A DNA stretch of 64,000 nt from Gloeothece verrucosa PCC 7822 (lineage in GTDB: Bacteria; Cyanobacteriota; Cyanobacteriia; Cyanobacteriales; Microcystaceae). The DNA lies in contig NC_014501.1 of NCBI RefSeq assembly GCF_000147335.1, forward strand, positions 1,751,501-1,815,500. Direction: 5' to 3'. Positions 25,234 through 35,215 of this stretch are shown here, piece by piece. Numbering within the stretch: position 1 is the first letter of the stretch; every line of letters begins with the position of its first letter. The notes beneath the pieces are model-generated. The model ran no database searches. It was given only the letters and a program-made list of their open reading frames with translations, and was not told the DNA's origin. The position numbers and the translations under genes are program-made.

Positions 25234-27735
25234 ATGGTTACAACAGTTAGACAAGACTCAGCTAACACCTCTAGAGAACAAGCATTAATTTTATGGTTTG
25301 AAGAAGTAGGAACTAAAGATGTCGGCTTAGTTGGTGGGAAAAACTCTTCTTTAGGAGAAATGATTCAACAACTAATGCCCAAAGGAATTAATGTACCAAC
25401 AGGTTTTGCGACCACAGCTTATGCTTATCGTCATTTTATAGAATCAGCCGGACTCGAAGCGAAATTACGAGAATTATTTAAGGACCTAGATGTAAATAAT
25501 GTCAGGAACTTACAAGAAAGAGGAAAACGAGCAAGATCATTAATTCTCAATACCCCATTCCCAGAAGACCTCAACAACGCCATTACCCTTGCTTATCGGC
25601 GTTTATGTGAACGCTATGGCTATGATGCCAGTGTTTGTGATCAATTGGAAGCAGAAGACAGACAAGAATGTGAAATTCAAAGCCAAAACGTTGACGTAGC
25701 TGTTCGTTCCAGTGCCACAGCCGAAGATTTACCCGAAGCCAGTTTTGCAGGACAACAAGAAACCTATCTCAACGTTCAAGGGGTAAAAGCGGTTTTAGAC
25801 TCTTGTCATAAATGTTTCGCTTCCCTATTTACTGATCGCGCCATCTCCTATCGGCAACACAATGGTTTTGATCACTTCGCGGTAGCACTCTCCGTAGGGG
25901 TTCAAAAAATGGTGCGTTCTGACTTGGCCTCGTCTGGTGTCATGTTCTCCATCGACACCGAAACCGGTTTTAAAAATGCGGCATTAATTACGGCGGCATA
26001 CGGGTTAGGAGAAAACGTGGTACAAGGTGCAGTCAACCCTGATGAATATTTCGTCTTTAAACCCACTCTTAAAGATGGCAAGAGACCGATCCTAGAAAAG
26101 CGGCTCGGCAGTAAAGCGATCAAAATGGTCTATGACATCGGCGGTTCTAAACTCACCAAAAACGTTGAAGTACCCGAACCCGAGCGGCAAAAATATTGCA
26201 TTACCGATGATGAAATACTAACCCTCGGTAAATGGGCCATTCAAATAGAAGAACACTATTCAAATGTACGTGGGACTTACACCCCGATGGACATTGAATG
26301 GGCAAAAGACGGTTTAACCGGAGACTTATTTATTGTACAAGCCCGACCCGAAACCGTACAATCTCAAAAAGCCGACAACGTTCTTAAATCTTATGAACTC
26401 AAAGAACACAGCAAGATATTAACAACAGGGCGGAGTGTGGGAGCAGCCATCGGTCAAGGTAAAGCTCACGTTATTCTTAACGTTTCTAAGATCAATGATT
26501 TTAAACCCGGGGAAGTTCTGGTTACCAACCGGACTGATCCAGACTGGGAACCGATCATGAAGCAAGCGAGTGCCATCGTCACTAACCAAGGAGGACGCAC
26601 TTGTCATGCCGCTATCATTGCCCGAGAAATGGGTATTCCGGCCATTGTCGGTTGTGGGGATGCCACCGAAGCCATCAAAACGGGTCAAGAGGTAACCGTC
26701 TGCTGTTCTGAAGGGGATGAAGGGCACGTCTTTTCTGGCTTGCTGCCTTACGAAATACGGGAAACCAAGTTAGATGACTTGCCAACTACCCGTACTAATA
26801 TCTTGATGAATATCGGCAACCCAGAGCAAGCATTTTCCTTATCGAATATTCCGGCTGAAGGCGTTGGGTTAGCCCGTTTAGAATTTATCATCGCCAACCA
26901 CATCAAAGCGCACCCCTTAGCTTTAATTAAATTTGACGAGTTGGAAGATGAAAGCGTTAAAGCACAAATAGCCCAACTGACCAAACTCTATGAAGATAAA
27001 CCTCAATTCTTCGTAGATAAATTGGCTCACGGTGTTGCTATGATCGCGGCGGCGTTCTATCCCAAACCGGTCATCGTGCGGATGTCTGATTTCAAATCTA
27101 ACGAATATGCTAACCTCTTGGGCGGTAGTAAATTTGAACCCAAAGAAGAAAACCCGATGATTGGTTGGCGTGGTGCATCTCGTTACTATGACCCGAATTA
27201 CCGTGAAGCTTATGCCTTAGAATGTAAGGCCCTCAAGATGGTACGCGATGAAATGGGTTTAACCAATGTTATACCAATGATTCCTTTCTGCCGCACTCCG
27301 GATGAAGGACGGCGGGTATTGGAAGAAATGGCTAAACATGGCTTAGAACGCGGTGTTAATGGTTTGCAAGTGTATGTCATGTGCGAACTGCCGAGTAATG
27401 TTATCCTGGCTGATGAGTTCTCTCAAGTGTTTGATGGTTTTTCTATTGGGTCAAATGACCTAACTCAGTTAACCTTGGGGTTAGACCGTGACTCTGCGTT
27501 AGTTGCTCACCTGTTCGACGAACGCAATGAAGGTGTCAAGCGGATGGTTAAATTGGCGATCGAAACAGCAAAGGCCAACGGACGGAAAATCGGGATTTGC
27601 GGACAAGCGCCGAGTGATTATCCTGAGTTTGCTAAGTTCCTCGTTGAACTCGGTATAGACTCGATGAGTTTGAATCCTGATTCTGTTCTCAAGACTATCC
27701 TAATGGTCGCTGAAGTTGAAGCCGGTCAGCAATAG
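25234..27735 (+). CDS. ppsA: Phosphoenolpyruvate synthase
   Basis: Converts pyruvate, ATP and water to PEP, AMP and phosphate, the key gluconeogenic entry point; cytosolic. 833 residues. The N-terminal ATP-grasp domain carries VGGKNSSLGEM and VAVRSSATAEDLPEASFAGQQETYLN. The swivelling phosphohistidine domain has GGRTCHAAIIAREMGIPAIVG with His458. The C-terminal PEP-binding barrel contains the conserved YVMCELPSNVILADEF, GSNDLTQLTLGLDRDS and ICGQAPSDYPEF. These match PEP synthase rather than pyruvate phosphate dikinase, which has different spacing. It is a single gene with a strong terminator just downstream. Confidence 0.96.
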   Translation: MVTTVRQDSANTSREQALILWFEEVGTKDVGLVGGKNSSLGEMIQQLMPKGINVPTGFATTAYAYRHFIESAGLEAKLRELFKDLDVNNVRNLQERGKRARSLILNTPFPEDLNNAITLAYRRLCERYGYDASVCDQLEAEDRQECEIQSQNVDVAVRSSATAEDLPEASFAGQQETYLNVQGVKAVLDSCHKCFASLFTDRAISYRQHNGFDHFAVALSVGVQKMVRSDLASSGVMFSIDTETGFKNAALITAAYGLGENVVQGAVNPDEYFVFKPTLKDGKRPILEKRLGSKAIKMVYDIGGSKLTKNVEVPEPERQKYCITDDEILTLGKWAIQIEEHYSNVRGTYTPMDIEWAKDGLTGDLFIVQARPETVQSQKADNVLKSYELKEHSKILTTGRSVGAAIGQGKAHVILNVSKINDFKPGEVLVTNRTDPDWEPIMKQASAIVTNQGGRTCHAAIIAREMGIPAIVGCGDATEAIKTGQEVTVCCSEGDEGHVFSGLLPYEIRETKLDDLPTTRTNILMNIGNPEQAFSLSNIPAEGVGLARLEFIIANHIKAHPLALIKFDELEDESVKAQIAQLTKLYEDKPQFFVDKLAHGVAMIAAAFYPKPVIVRMSDFKSNEYANLLGGSKFEPKEENPMIGWRGASRYYDPNYREAYALECKALKMVRDEMGLTNVIPMIPFCRTPDEGRRVLEEMAKHGLERGVNGLQVYVMCELPSNVILADEFSQVFDGFSIGSNDLTQLTLGLDRDSALVAHLFDERNEGVKRMVKLAIETAKANGRKIGICGQAPSDYPEFAKFLVELGIDSMSLNPDSVLKTILMVAEVEAGQQ

Positions 27736-27766
27736 GGTTTAATACTCGTTAACTGAGTTTTCAGTG

Positions 27767-27789
27767 GGTGGGCATTTGCCCACCTTTTT
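27767..27789 (+). terminator. Intrinsic terminator of ppsA
   Basis: GGTGGGC (27767-27773) pairs with GCCCACC (27778-27784) across a four-base loop, followed directly by TTTTT. It starts 31 bases after the ppsA stop. Confidence 0.9.
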
Positions 27790-27795
27790 ATTTTG

Positions 27796-27858
27796 TCTGG
27801 TGGGCAGGTGCTTAAAATGGTGGTAAAAAAGATAGTTTTTCTATTCTACCCACCATCA
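27796..27858. repeat. REP-like palindromic repeat, copy 1
   Basis: Ends of the form TGGTGGGCAG and CTACCCACCA face each other across about 40 bases. The inner part, CTTAAAATGGTGGT...AGATAG, aligns with the copy at 29988-30208 once that copy's 151-bp insert is removed, so this copy acts as an unoccupied reference. Confidence 0.7.
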
Positions 27859-27876
27859 GTTAAAAATTAAATGCTC

Positions 27877-27941
27877 GTAGGGTGAGCAGAATTTTCTATT
27901 TTTTCCTCAAGGATATAAGTTGTCTCCTCTGCCCAGCCTAC
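27877..27941. repeat. REP-like palindromic repeat, copy 2
   Basis: GTAGGGTGAGCAGA (27877-27890) pairs with TCTGCCCAGCCTAC (27928-27941) with two mismatches. The ends match copy 1 and copy 3, but the interior differs. Confidence 0.6.
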
Positions 27942-28106
27942 ATATACTTTTTGATATAGTGAAAGCTATTTTGATGGCGGGTATGGCCTCTCAAATCTTA
28001 AAATTAAAGTTTTAATGATGCTTCGAATTTTGTTGATCTTCTATGGAATATAAGTCAAGTGTTATAATACAATCAAGACTCATAGGTATTTATTTTAAAG
28101 TCAAAT

Positions 28107-29939
28107 ATGTCAACTGTACCCAAAATTGAATCTAGTAACTTAAGTATCGCTGATGTGTTTAGAGAATTTTATTCTGTGCCCGATTTTCAGCGAGAGTATG
28201 TATGGCAAAGATCTAATGTTATAAAATTAATTGATGATATTTTTTATGAATTATATGATCATGAACAGCCTACAGAAAATGCCGAATATTTTTTAGGCTC
28301 TATAGTTGTATTCCGTGAGCAAAACTCTTCTAATAGAAAATTTCAATTAATTGATGGTCAACAAAGACTAACAACTATTTATTTAATTTTTTGTGCTATT
28401 AGAGATTTTTTATTAAAATTAGGAGAAAAATCTCAGTCATTAGAATATTTAATTACTGGAGTTGCTCAAGATTTGAGAACTGGTGAAGATATTCATCAAC
28501 ATCGTCTATCACTACAATATGATAGTTCTGGAGCCAAAGTTTTAGAAGCGATAGCTAACGGTCAAAAATTAGATAATTTTCTCAAAAAAGCTTCGAGTTC
28601 AGCCAATAATCTTTTTGAAGCATGGGAAGCAATTCAAGATTTTTTAGAAAATAAGTTTGATGAAAATACTAAAGAATTAAAACAATTTTCTTCTCTCTTT
28701 ACTAATAGAGTAAAACTCATTAGAATTGAAACACCTAATTTAAAAAATGCTCTTAGAGTTTTTGAAACTATTAATGAGCGCGGAGTTGGCTTAACACCTA
28801 TAGATCTTCTGAAAAATTACTTGTTTATCAATACATCAAATAATTATGAATCAAAATTAAATTGGCAAAAACTAACTCAAAAATGGGATCAATTAATTAA
28901 TAACATTTATCAACAAAACCAAGAATCTCCTATGCGATTTTTGAGATACTATATTATGTCTCACTACGAGGTTGATTTGCATAATTCTTTTCCAGAAGAA
29001 GAAATTTATGATTGGATAACTGAAAACGGAGAGAAATATTACATTAAGAAGGAACCATTACAGTTTGTTGAAAATTTAATCAGTGCCAGTGTACATTATT
29101 GTAATTTTATTCAAGGTAAAAATATTGATGGTTCTGATAACATCTACTTAAAGAATATACAAAAACTTCAAGGTAAAATAAAACAGCATTTTATTTTGCT
29201 TCTTGCTGGCAGATTTTTAGAAAAAGATTTATTTACTCATCTTTGTTATCACATTGAAAATTTATTATTTGTGTATACAATAACCCGTAATACTACTCGC
29301 AAAGACGTAAATATAATTCGTATTTTCTCACAATGGAGTAAAGAATTAAGAAATGTTAAAACAAAAAATGAACTTGAGGAGTTTATACAAAAAACATTTC
29401 ATCTTCAACTACAATCATTATCTGATGACTTTGAATTAGCATTTATTAAACTAACTGATTCTAATATTGCTAAGTTTCGTTTACGTTATATTTTGGCCAA
29501 AATAGCCCAATACGTTGAAGAAAAAGCTTATGATAATTGTAAAGATTTGAGTTGGTATTTAGATAAATCGATACATATTGAACATATATTACCCAAGTCA
29601 CCAACAACTGAAGTTAGAAAAAATTTTGATCAATCAGATGACTATAATTCTTATGTAAAGAAAATTGGAAATTTAACTCTTTTAGAAAAAACAATTAATA
29701 GTTCTATCGCTGACAAAGTTTATGAAGATAAAAAAACTGGATATCGAGAATCTCAATTATTAATAACTCGGTCTATAGTCGAAAAACCTAATGTAGGAGT
29801 CAATACACAATTAAATCGTATTATTTCAGATCTTGAACTCCAGGTTTTTAATGATTGGACTTCCATATCTATTAACAAAAGGCAAGAAATCCTGCTTAAA
29901 TTAGCTAAAAAAGTATGGGGATTTGATCATTTTATTTAA
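28107..29939 (+). CDS. GmrSD-like DUF262/DUF1524 protein
   Basis: 610 residues combining both halves of a GmrSD-type enzyme. The N-terminal DUF262 part has VPDFQREYVW, then IDGQQRLTTIYLIF (Asp83 begins DGQQR), the nucleotide-hydrolysing signature, and LRVFETINERGVGLTPIDLLKNYLF. The C-terminal DUF1524 part has HIEHILPKSP (His490 and His493) and IGNLTLLEKTINSS, the His-Me-finger-like nuclease signature. Family members include type IV restriction enzymes that cut modified phage DNA. The gene is more AT-rich than its neighbours and is flanked by palindromic repeats, which suggests acquisition. No methylase or partner is adjacent, so it would act alone. Antiphage activity is inferred. Confidence 0.88.
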   Translation: MSTVPKIESSNLSIADVFREFYSVPDFQREYVWQRSNVIKLIDDIFYELYDHEQPTENAEYFLGSIVVFREQNSSNRKFQLIDGQQRLTTIYLIFCAIRDFLLKLGEKSQSLEYLITGVAQDLRTGEDIHQHRLSLQYDSSGAKVLEAIANGQKLDNFLKKASSSANNLFEAWEAIQDFLENKFDENTKELKQFSSLFTNRVKLIRIETPNLKNALRVFETINERGVGLTPIDLLKNYLFINTSNNYESKLNWQKLTQKWDQLINNIYQQNQESPMRFLRYYIMSHYEVDLHNSFPEEEIYDWITENGEKYYIKKEPLQFVENLISASVHYCNFIQGKNIDGSDNIYLKNIQKLQGKIKQHFILLLAGRFLEKDLFTHLCYHIENLLFVYTITRNTTRKDVNIIRIFSQWSKELRNVKTKNELEEFIQKTFHLQLQSLSDDFELAFIKLTDSNIAKFRLRYILAKIAQYVEEKAYDNCKDLSWYLDKSIHIEHILPKSPTTEVRKNFDQSDDYNSYVKKIGNLTLLEKTINSSIADKVYEDKKTGYRESQLLITRSIVEKPNVGVNTQLNRIISDLELQVFNDWTSISINKRQEILLKLAKKVWGFDHFI

Positions 29940-29987
29940 TTCGATACAGAGAGATTTTAGTAATTTCCCTATAGGTTGAAGTATTCT

Positions 29988-30208
29988 GTAGGGTGGGCAG
30001 ATCCTTAAAAATTGTGGTAAGGAACTGGAGTGCGCGACTAATTTAGCTGCTTAATTTCTCTAACCTTTATCAGGTAAGATTTTGGGAATTTATACCGCTA
30101 GTATTTCAAAGCCTAAAATGCTTACTCGACAAGGGCAGTAGCCTTAAAAATAAAATTTAGTCACGCACTCCAGTAAGGAAGATAACTTTTTTAATCTGAC
30201 CACCCTAC
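29988..30208. repeat. REP-like palindromic repeat, copy 3, split by an insertion
   Basis: The outer arms are GTAGGGTGGGCAG (29988-30000) and CTGACCACCCTAC (30196-30208). Removing 30024-30174 and one AAGGA gives a repeat of about 65 bases that aligns with copy 1. It is therefore an older repeat into which a mobile element later inserted. Confidence 0.75.
30024..30174. mobile_element. 151-bp MITE-like element
   Basis: Terminal inverted repeats start ACTGGAGTGCG and match over 17 of the first 18 bases (one C/T difference). The element is flanked on both sides by AAGGA (30019-30023 and 30175-30179), which looks like a five-base target duplication. No coding frame is present, so it would need a transposase supplied elsewhere. 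I did not identify the parent insertion sequence. Confidence 0.82.
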
Positions 30209-30262
30209 ATTATTATTCAAGCTCAAACTTACTTAATTTATCATAAATTTCCTAAAATTTTA

Positions 30263-30841
30263 TTACTCAAACTCCGGGGCCCAAACTTCAGAAACCGCTA
30301 ACTCAAAACCCGGCAACACATCCATTACCGTCAAAATATCTCCATCACCTAAGACAATTGTTTCTTGTCCTAAGCGGCAAACTTCCATTGTTTGAGTTCT
30401 CGGGTCAACCAACAGGCCTACCTGTGTCCCCAACGCTAAAAAAGTCTGTATTTTCTCTCGTAATTTATTTAACGAATCTGATTGAGATTTCACCTCAAAA
30501 ATTAAATCCGGAATGATTCTTGCATAATCTGGCGTTGTTCGCTTAAGTTTTTCTGCGCGAATAAAAGACACATCAGGGGCGCGTACATCCTCATCTTTAT
30601 TCGGTAAGATATATCCCGCACTAGAACCTAAAACTCGTCCTAACTTTCGAGGTCTGACCCAGTTCGCCAAAACTCGAGCAATTTCAGTAGCGACTTCTTC
30701 AGATTCTAATCCCGATGGACTCATAACAATAATTTCTCCTCCCACCAACTCCATCCGATAGTCAGGGTTTTCCCTTTGCAACCTTTCTAAATCTTTAATT
30801 CTAAGAGACATAGGCAGTATAAGGCTGAGGTTTACTGACAT
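30263..30841 (-). CDS. Uma2 family endonuclease-like protein (DUF820)
   Basis: 192 residues of the cyanobacteria-abundant Uma2/DUF820 family, with the restriction-endonuclease-like fold. Family segments are MELVGGEIIVMSPSG, LGSSAGYILPNKDEDVRAPDVSFIRAEKL with the active-site Asp, and IPDLIFEVKSQSDS with the Glu-x-Lys of the nuclease core. The start at 30841 or at an internal ATG (30811) is possible. Biological role is unknown; multiple copies per genome are usual. Confidence 0.9.
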   Translation of the reverse strand: MSVNLSLILPMSLRIKDLERLQRENPDYRMELVGGEIIVMSPSGLESEEVATEIARVLANWVRPRKLGRVLGSSAGYILPNKDEDVRAPDVSFIRAEKLKRTTPDYARIIPDLIFEVKSQSDSLNKLREKIQTFLALGTQVGLLVDPRTQTMEVCRLGQETIVLGDGDILTVMDVLPGFELAVSEVWAPEFE

Positions 30842-30966
30842 TTTACTTTAGCTTTATCGCTAAATCAGGATATTTGCTATAGATAAGTTACCAGTTGTGT
30901 AGGATAATTAATAAATATAAAGAACTGTTTACTTTTTGTAGCCTTCCTCAACACCCTCACTCGCTC

Positions 30967-31722
30967 ATGAATCGCAAAGCCTTTAACCCCGTCATTATTC
31001 CTCTGCTTTACAGTAGTGTTTTACTGCTGATCCTTCCCTTCACTTATCAAGCGGTCTATGGACTGACAATTTTACTCCACTGGTCACTGCCTCAGTTCAT
31101 CGTGACGGTCATCACCATCATACTCGGTGTATTTACCGCCGTTTGTGTCTATGATGTCATTGGGGATAGCAAAGATTTCCTCTGGTTACTGAAAAACTTT
31201 AAAGGTTGGTTAAAGGACATTTGGCAGACCATTAAACGCTACATCTTGTTTCTAGCCCATCGTCACATCATCAAACCCCACCTCAAAAAAATCGTCAACG
31301 AATATAAAAATACCCCTAACCTACTCAAAGAGGGATGGAAATATCATTGCTTTGAAGAGGTACTCCTAGAACATGGCGTTTTTATGTTCGCTCAAAGAGA
31401 TTTGCTCAAACAGGCCAAAAACCCCGATCTCGTCTATGTCGAGGGTTATACTCTTTTTAAAGACCCTAAGACCTCTGTGATGATCATGACTCATGCTTGG
31501 ATGGCAACCCCTAACCAAGCTTTAGCCTTAGATGTTCTCAACCGTGAGCCAGGAATTTGTTATTTTGGTGTTCCCTTTTCTCGTCAGTGGATCAGCCAAA
31601 TTCTCCGAGACAGAAAACAACGCGGAGAAAAAGAATGCTTAATTTTTGATGTCGGTACTCCTGAAGGCTTACATATCCTTAAATATGGCTTGCCAACAGA
31701 GGCCATCGCTTCACACAAGTAG
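30967..31722 (+). CDS. Membrane-anchored protein of unknown function
   Basis: The ATG at 30967 is preferred; the TTG at 30895 adds a poorly conserved-looking stretch. The 251-residue product has two hydrophobic segments near its N-terminus (VIIPLLYSSVLLLILPFTYQ and LPQFIVTVITIILGVFTAVC), a basic linker, and a soluble C-terminal domain. That domain contains LVYVEGYTLF, MTHAWMATPNQALALDVLN and CYFGVPFS. This EGY-HAW-YFGVPF pattern resembles an uncharacterised family seen in phages and bacteria, possibly with a papain/transglutaminase-like fold. That relation is tentative. A palindromic repeat follows five bases after the stop. Confidence 0.55.
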   Translation: MNRKAFNPVIIPLLYSSVLLLILPFTYQAVYGLTILLHWSLPQFIVTVITIILGVFTAVCVYDVIGDSKDFLWLLKNFKGWLKDIWQTIKRYILFLAHRHIIKPHLKKIVNEYKNTPNLLKEGWKYHCFEEVLLEHGVFMFAQRDLLKQAKNPDLVYVEGYTLFKDPKTSVMIMTHAWMATPNQALALDVLNREPGICYFGVPFSRQWISQILRDRKQRGEKECLIFDVGTPEGLHILKYGLPTEAIASHK

Positions 31723-31726
31723 TCCA

Positions 31727-31760
31727 GTAGGGTGTGTTAGCGCAGCGTAACGCACCTTAC
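31727..31760. repeat. Palindromic interspersed repeat
   Basis: GTAGGGTGTGTTAGC faces CGTAACGCACCTTAC, a near-perfect inverted repeat of the kind scattered through cyanobacterial genomes. It lies immediately after the 30967 gene and may act as its transcript end. Confidence 0.7.
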
Positions 31761-31902
31761 CCAATACTGACGGGGACTATCAACCCTGAAATTTTTCTAT
31801 CAAAAATGGCTCTTAGCTAACAACTCAGGCTAAAACAGTAGTAAAGAGCCGCCACTTCCATGAGAAAATAATTGATTACGTGAATTTTAATCGCCCGCTA
31901 AA

Positions 31903-33105
31903 ATGACTGTAGATTGGATTAAAAGCCGTGCTGACCGCCTAAGAGCCTTACCTCCCTACGTTTTTGCCCGCTTGGATGAACTCAAAGCTCGTGCGAGGGA
32001 ACAAGGTTTAGATTTAATTGATTTAGGAATGGGAAACCCAGATGGATCTGCCCCTCAACCCGTAATTGATGCTGCCGTCACAGCCCTAGCTTATCCTCCT
32101 AATCATGGTTATCCCCCCTTTGAAGGAACAGCAAGTTTTCGCAAAGCTATTACTTGTTGGTATCAACGTCATTATGGAGTTGACCTCGATCCGGATAGTG
32201 AAGCCTTACCCTTGTTGGGGTCTAAAGAAGGACTCGCTCATTTAGCTTTAGCATACGTTAATCCGGGAGATTTAATCTTAGTGCCTTCTCCCTCCTATCC
32301 CGCCCATTTTCGCGGGCCCATGATCGCCGGAGCGAACCTTTATCCTATCCCCCTAAGCGCCGAACAAGACTGGTTAATTGATTTATCTTCTATCCCCGAA
32401 CAAGTAGCCCAAAAAGCCAAAATTTTCTACTTCAATTATCCGAATAATCCCACCGCCGCCACAGCCCCAAGAGAGTTTTTTGAAGAAATTGTGGACTTTG
32501 CTCGTCATTATGAAATTATGCTAGTGCATGACCTAGCTTATGCCGAAATTGCTTTTGATGGCTATGAACCTACCAGTTTATTAGAAATTCCCGGGGCAAA
32601 AGAAATCGGCGTAGAATTTCATACCATGTCGAAAACCTATAATATGGCCGGCTGGCGAGTGGGCTTTGTGGTCGGTAATTCAGATATTATTCAAGGTTTA
32701 CGCACCCTGAAAACCAATCTTGATTATGGGATTTTTTCGGTCGTCCAAAAAGCCGCCGAAACTGCCCTAGGATTACCCCAAGAATATATTACTCGCGTCC
32801 AGCAACGCTATCAGCAACGACGAGATTTTCTCATTTCGGGCTTAGCCGAATTAGGCTGGAAAATCCCCCCCACTAAAGCGACGATGTATTTGTGGGTTCC
32901 GGTCACTGTGGGGATGACTTCCACCGACTTCGCCCTCAATGTGTTGCAAACCACCGGGGTTGTCGTCACGCCGGGGAATGCCTTTGGAGAAGCCGGAGAA
33001 GGGTTTGTCAGAGTCAGTTTAATTGCTGAGTTGGATCGCTTAGGAGAAGCCCTCAGACGCTTAAAACAAGCGGGAATTCGCTATCAAAGCGAGGTTTTAG
33101 TTTAA
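31903..33105 (+). CDS. Class I/II PLP aminotransferase (aspartate/LL-DAP aminotransferase-like)
   Basis: A 400-residue fold-type I aminotransferase. Visible parts are DLGMGNPDGSAP at the substrate entry, YPPFEGTASFRKAI, the NYPNNPTAATAPREFFEE core, YAEIAFDGYEPTS and the PLP lysine in HTMSKTYNMAGWRVGFVVGN. The C-terminal AFGEAGEGFVRVSLI has the carboxylate-binding Arg. Such enzymes act on aspartate, alanine or glutamate-family substrates, and the AlaC/LL-DAP-aminotransferase-like subgroup is nearest by pattern. Exact substrate is uncertain. The gene stands alone. Confidence 0.88.
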   Translation: MTVDWIKSRADRLRALPPYVFARLDELKARAREQGLDLIDLGMGNPDGSAPQPVIDAAVTALAYPPNHGYPPFEGTASFRKAITCWYQRHYGVDLDPDSEALPLLGSKEGLAHLALAYVNPGDLILVPSPSYPAHFRGPMIAGANLYPIPLSAEQDWLIDLSSIPEQVAQKAKIFYFNYPNNPTAATAPREFFEEIVDFARHYEIMLVHDLAYAEIAFDGYEPTSLLEIPGAKEIGVEFHTMSKTYNMAGWRVGFVVGNSDIIQGLRTLKTNLDYGIFSVVQKAAETALGLPQEYITRVQQRYQQRRDFLISGLAELGWKIPPTKATMYLWVPVTVGMTSTDFALNVLQTTGVVVTPGNAFGEAGEGFVRVSLIAELDRLGEALRRLKQAGIRYQSEVLV

Positions 33106-33108
33106 TCC

Positions 33109-33594
33109 TTAAAACCCAAACTGCTCACATTTAAGCGTTGTATAAGAGGTATTGATAGAACACCGAATTTGTGCCCATTCGTTGGCTAATTCTCTCTCTT
33201 GTGGGCGAATTTTCCGTTCATGAAGTTCAGGATGCCGCGCATAAAAAACGGCATCAGCAATTTGATCAGCCCAATTAACCGGTAAATCCTCTATAAAAGG
33301 CCCGCCACACTGCCAACAAGGTAAGTTAAAACGGTCAGCAACCTTGTAAAGAGCCATCCATTCCCGAATATAATCGGTTTGATCGGGTTGGATTCTTTTA
33401 CCTTCTAGTTCAGGATGAAAATACCAAAACATGGCATCTGCCACATCAGCCGCATGAGGGTCTAAAGTAGATTGAGCGATTAATTTTTCAGTTGGGGCTT
33501 CATTTGCTCTACTCTCAGGAGAGTGAATTAGGGTTAATCCTGTCAATAGAGCTACAGAGGATAAAATAACAGTTAAGGAGTGAGAGAGTTTCAT
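33109..33594 (-). CDS. Exported protein with an internal two-unit repeat
   Basis: 161 residues. A signal peptide (MKLSHSLTVILSSVALLTG, cut near SRANEA) is followed by two related units: VADAMFWYFHPELEGKRIQP and QIADAVFYARHPELHERKIRPQ. Each ends in a REW/NEW tryptophan. Four cysteines (CWQCGGP and RCS/KCE) could form disulfides. The HPEL-KIxP unit recurs, which points to an internal duplication. I do not recognise the family; a periplasmic role is inferred from the signal peptide. It converges on the aminotransferase gene with three bases between stops. Confidence 0.72.
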   Translation of the reverse strand: MKLSHSLTVILSSVALLTGLTLIHSPESRANEAPTEKLIAQSTLDPHAADVADAMFWYFHPELEGKRIQPDQTDYIREWMALYKVADRFNLPCWQCGGPFIEDLPVNWADQIADAVFYARHPELHERKIRPQERELANEWAQIRCSINTSYTTLKCEQFGF

Positions 33595-33791
33595 AATACT
33601 TAAATAAAAAATTTATGGGTAGGTACCTATTTAGATCACTACATATGATCGCTAGAAGATTCCGTATAAAAATATAATTTTTGGCGAAATTATTCCTAAA
33701 AAAAAGCGATTCCTACCTGATGATTAACTTGGAATCCAAACTTGAGCGGCTCTAGCCACAAGAAAAATATGTTTTGGCTTAGTAAAAATAG

Positions 33792-33836
33792 CCCCCTCAA
33801 GGTAAAAGAGGGGGTGCGGAAAGCGTTCCGCACCCC
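33792..33836 (-). terminator. Compound terminator downstream of enolase
   Basis: On the minus strand, GGGGTGCGGAA...TTCCGCACCCC (33811-33836) forms an 11-base stem, and CCCCCTC...GAGGGGG (33792-33815), followed by CTATTTTT, forms a second. The two stems share bases, so only one can form at a time. The second has the U-tract. This could be a simple double-safe terminator or a switch. Confidence 0.8.
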
Positions 33837-33871
33837 AGTGAAACAATCAAACCGAATTATCTATCTTTTAT

Positions 33872-35215
<1,344 letters not shown>

